Shown here one piece after another: positions 25,601 to 34,027 of a DNA stretch of 64,000 nucleotides. This stretch comes from Cryptomeria japonica (lineage: Eukaryota > Streptophyta > Pinopsida > Cupressales > Cupressaceae): contig NC_081415.1 in assembly GCF_030272615.1 (NCBI RefSeq), positions 375,861,392 through 375,925,391 of the forward strand. Direction: 5' to 3'. Under the pieces are notes generated by a model. It saw nothing but the letters and a program-made list of their open reading frames with translations, was not told the DNA's origin and did not search any database. Each line of letters opens with the position of its first letter. The first letter of the stretch is position 1. Position numbers and translations under genes: made by a program.

Positions 25601-26572
25601 ATATACTTGTCCAAAATCACCTTGAATATAATCTAGAAAATATTTTCTATGGGGTGTAGCATGAAATGAAGCTCCAGAATCTATTACCCAGGAATCATTA
25701 ACATTATCCAAACATAAGATTAAAGCATCTTGTAAAGTATTACTTGCAATATTAGCTTCCTTACTGTCATTTTCATTTTTGTCTTCTTCTTTGTTTTTCT
25801 GAGACCAACAATCTTTCTTTAGATGACCAGGCTTTCCACAGTACCAGCAATCTTTCTTTCCTCTAGATTGAGAGCGTCCTTTCTTTGACTTCCCTCGTGA
25901 CTTCTCATTCCCAGGGCCTTTTCCTCTTTCCTTTGATCTTCCTCTGTTCTCCACATTCAAAACACTACCCGATGATGTTGGAGTCTCACCTGTGCTTTTC
26001 CTTCGCATTTCCTCGCTTAGGATAACACCAACAATATCATCAAATACCAAAGTATTTTTACCAGAGACAGAGTTACTTACAGCCATAACCAAGCTATTCC
26101 GGCTTTCTGGCAAAGAACATAAAATCAAGAGAGCCCTAACCTCTTCTGCAAAGGTAATTTTTGCCGAAGACAATTGACTGGTAATTGTATTAAATTCATT
26201 TAAGTGCTCCGCTACAGATCCTCCCTCACTCATTTTCAAATTAAACAAACGCTTCACAAGAAATACCTTATTCGAAGCCGAGGGTTTCTCATACAACTTA
26301 GCCAATGTTGCCATCAAATCTACAGTCGTTTTTGCTTCTATTATATTGAATGCTACAGACGCCGCAAGGCACAATCGAATGGATCCCAGTGCCTTTCTAT
26401 CTAAAATGTCCCACTCTTCATTTGATATTGTGGTCGGTTTCTTTGCCTTTCCTTCCAATGGCCGCCACAAATCCTTTTGATACAGGTAATCCTCCATCTG
26501 CATTTTCCATAACTGATAATTCTGGCCGTTAAACTTTTCGACCTTGAATTTGGAATCCTCCATTGCTCCCAC
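22637..26572 (-). CDS. Intact Ty1/copia gag-pol polyprotein
   Basis: One open frame of 1311 codons. The N-terminus (MEDSKFKVEKFNGQNYQLWK) is copia gag. A CCHC knuckle CWYCGKPGHLKKDC lies at about 241-254. The protease site WVIDSGASFHA is near 293. The pre-integrase zinc region starts at MWHHRLGHM near 437. The integrase core has HSDVWGP, LRSDNGGEYC and ENGVSEKMNRT. RT follows with FLHGDLEEEIYM and YVDDMLVAG near 992. RNase H has LSTTEAEYVA near 1203 and YTDSQSAIHLAKN. All main catalytic residues appear present. One oddity is RQRYLKFD after QAP, where the family usually has RQWYKRFD, consistent with a Trp-to-Arg change. The product would assemble particles, copy the RNA and integrate the DNA. 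Whether it is expressed cannot be seen. Confidence 0.96.
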   Translation of the reverse strand: MGAMEDSKFKVEKFNGQNYQLWKMQMEDYLYQKDLWRPLEGKAKKPTTISNEEWDILDRKALGSIRLCLAASVAFNIIEAKTTVDLMATLAKLYEKPSASNKVFLVKRLFNLKMSEGGSVAEHLNEFNTITSQLSSAKITFAEEVRALLILCSLPESRNSLVMAVSNSVSGKNTLVFDDIVGVILSEEMRRKSTGETPTSSGSVLNVENRGRSKERGKGPGNEKSRGKSKKGRSQSRGKKDCWYCGKPGHLKKDCWSQKNKEEDKNENDSKEANIASNTLQDALILCLDNVNDSWVIDSGASFHATPHRKYFLDYIQGDFGQVYLGDDEPCQIVGKGKIKIKLQNGNDWFLQEVRHVPNLRRNLISAGQLGSEGCIVTFSNSMGKVTKGSLVVAKGAKVGTLYLCTGNTYSTLAATDKVTAGTTTINVARTNSIMWHHRLGHMSEQGMKILHSKNLLPGLKKIDLEFCENCVYGKQKRVKFLKVGKEKKSEKLELVHSDVWGPAQVSSLGGSCYYVIFIDDSTRKTWVYFLKQKSDVFETFKKWKALVENETGKKLKCLRSDNGGEYCSKAFEDYCSLNGIRKQKTVPGTPQENGVSEKMNRTIMERARSMRLHVGLPLYFWADVVHTAVYLINTGPSNPLDGGIPEEAWTGKKVNYSFLKTFGCEAFVHVDKENRTKLDAKSQKCTFIGYGIDEYGYRLWDFENKKIIRSRDVIFNEKVMYKEQMQEKKHEQDKQEYVVLDEIPENEMPQVPDAQQQQIVPQTPASVRRSTRTSRPPEIFSPSLYSILLTDSGEPEEYEEAMQVDAKQQWQLGMKEEMDSLMKNKTWDLVPLPAEKRALPNKWVYRLKEEEGGQKRYKARLVVKGFAQKKGIDYDEIFSPVVKMTSIRTVLSLVAADDLHLEQLDVKTAFLHGDLEEEIYMLQPQGYEVKGKENLVCRLKKSLYGLKQAPRQRYLKFDSFMAEHGYHRCHSDHCVYFKRFDNGSYIILLLYVDDMLVAGSNMQHINDLKQKLARSFAMKDLGAAKQILGMRITRDRKNRTLNLSQSEYIKKVLKRFNMQDAKAVSTPLASHFKLTKEMCPKAQEEVNKMSNIPYSSAVGSLMYAMVCTRPDIAHAVGVVSRFMSNRGMEHWNAVKWILRYLKGTTTKALCFKGSNASLSGFVDSDLAGDIDSRRSTTGYVFTIGGTAVSWISRLQKVVALSTTEAEYVATTEVSKEMIWLQCFLKELGQTQEDSPLYTDSQSAIHLAKNSAFHSRTKHIQLRYHFIRTILEEGQLRLEKIHTSENPVDMFTKTVPQEKLISSSVSVGLLD

Positions 26573-26604
26573 TCAAATCTGAAAGTCCTGCGAATTTACA
26601 GAAA

Positions 26605-26623
26605 ACCTCGCTCTGATACCAAT
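26605..26623 (-). promoter_or_regulatory. Primer binding site of the copia element
   Basis: The element strand next to the 5' LTR reads TTGGTATCAGAGCGAGG. TGGTATCAGAGC is complementary to the 3' end of the plant initiator methionine tRNA, the standard primer of copia elements. Confidence 0.93.
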
Positions 26624-27056
26624 TGTTAGGGTTTCAAGCAGATCCGAAGCAAATATGAACTAACAATTATATGCAGATTTAAATACAAAAGATAAAGAAA
26701 TAAAAACAGGACACAGATAACACAGATATTTAACGTGGTTCACCCAGAATGGGTTACGTCCACCATACACAACCGTCCAATCTTTCTTATTATCCAGCAA
26801 AAACTGTACATCAACCTTCCTATGCCTTAAGCATCCCAGCCGCTTATAACATGCGTTTTTAGGGCAACAAACAAAGTCAGCCTTTTTTAGGGTTTTATTA
26901 CAATGTCGGTTTTCATCAACAAAAAAATGGCAAATTTTTTTTTCTCGGGGCCTGCCGCCCCCGAACCCCTGCTCGGGGCCCGGCCCGGCCCCGGACCCCA
27001 GCAAGGATATGTGCTGAGTGTACAGTACTTTTCTGATCAGTCGCCACATTTCAACA
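26624..27056 (-). repeat. 5' LTR of the copia element
   Basis: 433 bp, TGTTAGGG...TTTCAACA on the plus strand, about 97 percent identical by eye to 22067-22500. It should carry the promoter for the gag-pol transcript, which runs to the left. Confidence 0.95.
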
Positions 27057-30000
27057 TGATTCTAGAGCTACGGGCGTCAAAACGCGATTTTGACTGGTAT
27101 CGTGCTCTTAGGACCTCGTTTTGGAGCTTGTTCCTTGAAAGCGTCAATTTCAGAGCTTCAAAATTAGGGTTTGGAGGCACAACGAGTATTCAAGGTGCGA
27201 GTCATGATTTTGCAATCAGGAGTGTCAAAATGCGATTTTGACTCGAATTGTGCTCTTAGGACCTCCTTTTGAAGCTTGTGCCTTGAAAGCCTTGGCTTTG
27301 CAACATCAAAATTAGAATTTGGAGGTACAACGAGCATTCTGGGCATGAGTCCAAATTTCAGAGTCACCGATGTCAAAATGCGATATTGATTGCCATCGTG
27401 CTCTTATTACCTTGTTTAAGAGCTTTTGCGTTGAAAGTACCTGTTTTGGTGCGTCAAAATCGGGGTTTGAAGGCACAACGAGCTTTTGGGTGTGTGTGTT
27501 CAGATTCCAAAACCACGAGCATCAAAACATGATTCTAACTAGCATCCTACTCTTAGGACCTTGTTTTGGAGCTTTTACCTCGAAAGCCCTAGTTTCAAAG
27601 CATCAAAATCGGGGTTTCAAGGCACAGTGAGATATAAGGCCATGAGTCCCTATTCTCAACGTGAGACTGAATTTTGGAGCATCAAAATTGGGGTTTGGAA
27701 GCACGACGACCTTTTGGGACGGGAGTCCCAATTTTGAAGCAACGAACATCAAAATGTGAGTTTGACTAGCATCATGCTCTTAGGATCTCGTTTTGGAGCT
27801 TGTGCTTCGAAAGTCCCAATTTCTGAGCGTCAAAATCAGGGTTTTAAAGCACAACGAATATTCGGGTCACGAGGCACGATTCTAGAACTGCGGGAAGCAA
27901 TACGTGATTTTGACTGGCATCATGCTCTTAGGGCCTCGTTTCAGAGCTTGTGCCTCAAAAGCGTCGGTTTCAGAGTGTCAAAATCGAGGTTTGGAGGCAC
28001 AATGAGCTTTCAGAGCGTGGGTCCTGATTCCAAAGCCACGGGTGTCAAAACGCGATTTTGACTAGCATCATGCTATTAGGACCTCATTTTGGAGCTTGTG
28101 CCTTGAAAGCCCCTAATTATAGACCGTCAAAATTGGATTTTGGAGGCACAACAAGCTTTCGGGGGTACAAAACCTTATTCCAGAGGTGCGGGCATCAAAA
28201 CGCGATTTTGACGAACATCCCTCTCTTAGGACTTCATTTCGGAGCTTGTGCCTTGAAAGCTCCAATTTCGGATTGTGAAAATCAGGGTTTGGAAGCAAAA
28301 TGAGCTTTCAAGGTATGAGTCTCGATTCCTGAGCCCTGGGTGTCAAAACATGATTTTGACTAGTATTGTGCTCTTAGGACCTCATTACACAACTTGTGTC
28401 TCAAAAGCCCTGGTTTGAGAGCATCAAAATCGGGGTTTGGAGGCACATCGAGAATTCGAAGTGCGAGTCCCATTTCCACAACCGCGAGCATCAAAACATG
28501 ATTTTGACTAGCATCATGCTCTTAGGAGCTCATTTCGGAGTTGTGCCTTGAAAGCCCCAGTTTTAGAGCATCAAATTGGGGTTTTGAAGCAAAAAGAGCA
28601 TTCGGGGCGTGAGTCCCAATACTAGAGCCATGAGCGTCAAAATGGAGGTTTGTAGCACAATGATTATTCAAGATGCGAGTCCCAATTCCAGAGCTATGGG
28701 TGTCAAATTGCAATTTTGAGTCGCATTGTGCACTTAGGACCTAATTTCAAAGCTTGTGCTTCGAAAGCCCTGGTTTTGGAGCATCAAAATCAACATTTGG
28801 AAGCACAACGATGATTCAGACTGCAAGTCACGGTTTCAGAGCCGCGGGTGTCAAAACATGATTTTGACTGGCATCGTGCTCTTAGGACCTCGCCTCGAAG
28901 CTTGTGCCTCGAAGACACCTCTTACAAAGCATAAAAATTGGGGTTTCGAGGAACAACGAGCATTCAGGTCGTTGGTCTCGATTCCAAACCCATGGTTTGG
29001 AGACAAAATGAGCTTTTAGGGAACGAGTCCTGATTTCGGAGCCAAGGGCATCAAAATGTGATTTTGACCTGCATCATGCTCTCAAGATCTCATTTCAGAG
29101 CTTGTGCCTTGATACGCCCTGTTACAGAGCATCGAAATCGTGGTTTGGAGGCACAACGAGATTTCAGGGAATGAATCTCGATTGCTGAGTTGTGACTGCC
29201 AAAATGCAATTTTTGCTGGCATCATGCTCTTAGCACCCCATTCCGCAGCTTGTTCCTCAAAAGCCTCAAATTCAAAGCGTCAAAATTGGGGTTTTGAGGC
29301 ACAATGAGCATTTGGGGTGTGAGTCCTAATTCTGGATCCACAACAAGTTCTTGGGGTGCGAGTCCTGATTCTAGAGGAGCAGGCGTCAAAAGGCTATTTT
29401 CACTGGCATTGTGGTCTTAGCACCTCATTTCGGAGCTTGTTCCTCCAAAGCCTTCTTTTCGAAGCATGAAAATCAGTGTTTGGAGGCACAACCAGCTTTC
29501 AGGGCATGAGTCCAGATTACAGAGCCGCAGACATCAAAATGCAATTTTGACTAGCATTGTGCTCTTAGGTGCTCATTTTAGAGCTTGTGCCTCGAAAGCC
29601 CTGATCCCGAAGCGTGAAAATCATGGGTTTGCAGGCACAATGAGTACTTAGGGTGCGAGTCCTGATTCCAAAGCCACGAGTGTCAAAACACAATTTTGAT
29701 CGACATCATGCTCATAGGACCTCATTTCAGAGCTTGTCCCTTGAATAACCTAGTTTCGGATCGTCAAAATCAAGGTTTGGAGGCACAACGAGCATTCGGG
29801 GCATGCGTCTCGATTCCACACCCACAAGCATCAAAACATGATTTTGACTGGCATCGTGCTCTTAGGACCTCGTTTCAGAACATGTGCCTTGAAAGCCCTG
29901 ATTTTGGAGCATCAAAATCGGTGTTTGGAGGCACAATGAGCTTTTGGGGCGCGAGTCCAAATTTCCAATCAATGGGCATCAAAACATGATTTTGACTCAC

Positions 30001-32210
30001 ATCATGCTGTTAGGAGTTCGTTTCAGAGCTTGTGCCGAGAAAGCCCAAATATCAGAGTGTCGAAATCGAGCTTTGGAGGCACAATGAGCAATCGAGATGC
30101 GAATCCCAATTCCAGAGTCGTGGGCATGAAAACGCGATTTTTATTGGTAGCATGCTCTTAGGATCTTGTTTTGAAGCTTATGCCTTGAAACCCCTGATTT
30201 CAAAGCATTAAAATTGACGTTTGGGGGCACAACGAACTTTTGGGGTAAAAGTCCAGATTCTTGAGCCGAAGGCTTCAAAACATGATTTTGACTAGCATCG
30301 TTCTCTTAGGACCTCATTTCAGAGCTTGTGTCGTGAAAGCCCCACTTTCAAAGTGTCAAAATCAAGGTCTGCAAGCACAATGAGATTTTGGGGTGCGAGT
30401 CCCTATTTTGGAGGCGGGGGTGTCAAAACGTGATTTTTCATGGTATCTTGCCTTTAGGAACTCCTTTTGGAGCTTATGCATTGAAAGACCCGATTTCAGA
30501 GCATCAAAACTGAGGTTTGAAGGCATAAGAACCTTTTGGGGCAGAGTCCCGATCGCAGAGTAGTGGGCATCAAAATGCGATTTTGACTGACATAGTGCTC
30601 TTAGGATCTCATTTTAGAGTTTGTGTCTCGAAAGCCCCAGTTTCAGAGCGTCAAATTTGAGGTTTGGAGGCACAACGAGCATTTTAGGCGCAAGTTAGGA
30701 TTACTGAACCATAGGTGTAAAAACATGATTTTGACTAGTATCGTGCTGGTTTGGGAGTGTCAAAATTGGGGTTTGGAGGCACAACAAGATTTTGGGGTGC
30801 GACTCCTAATTTTGGAGCGATGGGTGTCAAAATGCAATTTTGACTTGGATCGTGCTCTTAAGACCTTGTTTTGGAGCTTGTGCCTTGAAAGCCCTGGTTT
30901 CAGACCGTCAAAATCTAGGTTTGGACACACAATGACCTTTCAGGGGTGCGAGTCCCGATTCCGAAGCCATAGGCGTTAAAACACAATTTTCACTAATATC
31001 GTTCTCTTAGGATCTCATTCCAAAGGTTGTGCCTTGAAAGCCCCAATTTAGGAGCATCAAAATTTGGGTTTTAAGGCACAATGAGCATTCGGAGTGTGAG
31101 TCCCAATTCCGGAGCCGTGGGCATTAAAACATGATTTTGACTAGCATCATGGTCTTAGGACATTGTTTCGCAGCTTGTGCATTGAAAGCCTTAGTTTTGA
31201 AGCGTTAAAATCCGTGTTTGGAGGCACAACGAGCTTTAAGGGCATGAGTGCAGATTTCGGAGCCGTGAGTGGCAAAATGTGATTTTGACTGGCATTGTGC
31301 TATTAGGAGCTCGTTTTGGAGCTTGTGTCTTGAAAGCCCTGGTTTTGGAGCGTCAAAATTAGGGTTTGGTGGCACAACACACATTCGGGGTACGAGTCCC
31401 AATTTTAGAGCCGCTGGTGTCAAAACGTGATTTTGATTGGCATCGTGCTCTTATAACCTCGTTTTGGAGCTTGCGCCTCAAAAACCCTAATTTTAGAGCT
31501 TTGAAAGCTGATTTTAGAGGCGCGAGTGTCAAAATGCGATTTTGACCTGGCATCGTGCGGGGTGTGAAACCTAACTCCTGAGCCGCGAGTGTCAAAATGT
31601 GATTTTGACTGGCATTGTGCAGGGTACGAAACCTATTTCTGGATCTGTGAGTGTCAAAACACGATTTTGATTGGCATCATGCTCTTAGGACCTCATTTTG
31701 GATCTTGTGCCTCAAAAGCTCCAGTTTCAGAGTGTCAAAATCGAGGTTTGGAGGCATAGCGAGCTTTTGGGGTGCAAGTCACAATTTCAGAGGTGCGGGC
31801 ATCAAAATGTGTTTTTTATTGGTTTCGTGCTCGTAGGACTTCATTTTGGAGCTTGTGCCTCAAAAGCATTGGTTTCGTAGTGTCAGAATCGGGCTGTGGA
31901 GGAACAACAAACATTTGGGGCGCAATTGACGATTCCAAAACTGTGGGCATCAAAACGCGATTTTTCTTGGCATCGTGCTCTTAGGACCTCATTTTGAACC
32001 TTGTCCCTTGATAGCCAAAGGTTTCAGAGCATCAAAATTGGGGTTTGGAGGCACAATGAGCTTTTAGGGCAAGCGTCTAGATTTCGAAGCCGCAGGCGTG
32101 AAACGTGATTTTGACAAGCATTCTTAGAACCTTGTTTCGGAGCTTGTGCCTTGAAAGGACTAGCTTCAGAGCGTCAAAATCAGGGTTTGGAGGCACAATG
32201 AGCTTTTAGG
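27057..32210 (-). repeat. 148-bp satellite array, second block, second part (minus orientation)
   Basis: About 35 further units in the same orientation and phase as 17262-22066. Irregular units occur near 27640, 28970, 29330 and 30745. At 31490-31640 a shortened 62-bp unit is repeated twice. The array ends near 32210, where the plus strand changes from the satellite word AATGAGCTTTT to the leader of a gypsy element (GGTGGCGACTCTG at 32217). Confidence 0.93.
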
Positions 32211-32242
32211 AAAGAGGTGGCGACTCTGAATTAAAAATATCA

Positions 32243-34009
32243 ATGCACGGAACGAGATCAGTCACGAAAGGACAATCTTTATCCCAATTAGACTTCTCTC
32301 AACGGAAGAACAAAAACAAAGAATCCATGAATGAATCCATGAGAGAATGGTACAGTCAGTATAAATATGAAGGCAACCAACATTCACCTTTAAGAGAACA
32401 AGATGAAGCAACTACTTCAAGCCCAGTGAATGAGGATTTGGTTGTAGCATATAAAGCTCAGAAGGGGCGATGCCAAATTCCCCCTGGTTTCGAAAGTCAT
32501 GAAGCACGGTCCAGACAAAACACGCCGCTTTCATCAGGATCAGGTATGGCGGATCCTGCAGACAGATTTACAGATTTAACTAGACAAATGATGGAGGCAG
32601 CTGCTGAGATGAGAGATTCAGGAAGGACTCAGGAATGTCTGGAACTATGTGCTAAATTAGGCATAAATGTTGGTGAGGATGACTTTAATAAAGATGTAAA
32701 CAACTACAAGAAAAAATATGCTCAGGGAGTGGGTAAAACAAAGAGTAATGATTTTAAGGCTTATGAGAATCCCCTGTTTGGTAACAAAAGGGATGATCAT
32801 GTGCAATCAAGTGCACCACCAGTCCAGCCAAATTCGCATACAAAATTCACTACTCATAATCTGTACCCACCTCCTGGTCAATTTCATAACCAACATCCAC
32901 CCCCTAATTAGTTTCAATATCAACACCAGAATTAATACCCTCTTCCTTATCAAAATCAAATACCCTTATATGGTAATATGAACCAAAACTTTGGTAATCC
33001 TCATGGAGGGCATGGACTAATAAATATGGAGCAAATGAGGCAGTTTGATTTTTCAGGAATGATGGTGTACCCATATCCTATCCCAAATGAAATCAGGACA
33101 GCCATACCAAGATTCACAGGAAGTAATGCAGTTTCAGGTGAGGCTCATTGTAAAGCCTTCGATGCAGTAATTGAGGATTTTGGGTTACCATATGAAGATG
33201 TCAAGATCAGGTTGTTTATGCAATCATTAATAGAAGATGCAAGAGATTGGTTTAGGACGTTGCCTGATGCATCCATTAGAGATCTTGCAGGATTCAAAGA
33301 TTTGTTCCTTGAGCAGTATGGAGACCATAACAGTCCTGAGTTTGCTTTGCACGAAATCATTAGTATAAAGAAGGAGCAAAATGAATCAGTGATAGATTTT
33401 AACAAAAGATTTAACAGGGTTCTAAACAAAATTCCCAATAGGATGAAACCAGTACCTGAGGTGAGCATTCTGTATTATATCAATGCTTATGACAGTAAAA
33501 CAAACTATGAGCTGAGAACCAGAAATCCTAGAGACCTCCGGGATGTTATGAAAGATGCCATTGTTATAGAAAACAACAGAAAGGCTGCTGGTAAAGTGGG
33601 AAAAAGAGAGGATGCAAGGTTGTACAATCCTAGAGCACCCAAGGCTAATAGAGATGAAGATAAGCTTGACAAAGTTTTAAATGCCCTAAAAGACTTATCT
33701 GTAAGGGTAAACAAAATAGAGAAACAACAATACTACTGTCCTGAGAGGCCCAGACTGCATGATATGCCTTATAACACTGCATGGAAGGATGGGAAACCAG
33801 TAGATAGGAACCACAGAGATAATCAACAAGTTCCAGATCCTTTAAAAAGAACAGTAAATTATACTCAAGATGATGACATGTGGTGTTACGCTTGCAATAT
33901 GCCACATGCTTCTTCTTTGTGTGCAGTAGCAAAAGGATTGCAAGAGGAGGAGGATAGTTATGAAGAACATGTGGATGATTCAACTGTTAACATGATATCA
34001 TTTAGTTAG
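32243..34009 (+). pseudogene. Gag of the outer gypsy element, two internal stops
   Basis: The N-terminal part (32243-32911, 222 codons) is followed in the same frame by TAG (32909-32911) and, 8 codons later, TAA, then by an open stretch from 32978 to 34009 (343 codons). The stops fall in a glutamine-rich run (PPPN-stop-FQYQHQN-stop-YPLPYQ), so both are most simply glutamine codons changed by C to T. The second part holds the retrotransposon gag core (AIPRFTGSNAVSGEAHCKAF, then DWFRTLPDASIRDLAGFKDL, then FNKRFNRVLNKIP). Toward the end CYACNMPHASSLC may be a degenerate zinc motif. It ends in TAG at 34007-34009, in frame with pol. Confidence 0.85.
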
Positions 34010-34027
34010 GAAGGAAGGTCAGATTCC

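Larger units (their letters stand above)
22067..27056 (-). mobile_element. Complete Ty1/copia element inserted in the satellite
   Basis: A 4990-bp element with two LTRs (434 and 433 bp), an iMet-type primer site, a polypurine tract and an intact gag-pol. The ends are TG...CA. The 5 bases before it are CGATT (22062-22066) and the 5 after it are TGATT (27057-27061): a 5-bp target duplication with one CpG-to-TpG change. A satellite unit continues in phase across the element. The LTRs differ at about 13-16 positions, so the insertion is not new, yet the ORF is open. The gag start and knuckle resemble the TNT1-94-like elements common in plants. Confidence 0.96.

Noticed and set aside
22926-26532. 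Several plus-strand frames of 60-144 codons opposite the copia gag-pol
   Set aside because: They mirror the intact frame on the minus strand and have no motifs of their own.
1-32210. Many open frames of 60-110 codons in the satellite arrays, with recurring text such as LRTSFQSLCLE
   Set aside because: The unit is 148 bp, not a multiple of three, so the frame changes at each copy. The similar peptides arise only because the DNA repeats. No start context, domain or frame continuity supports a gene.
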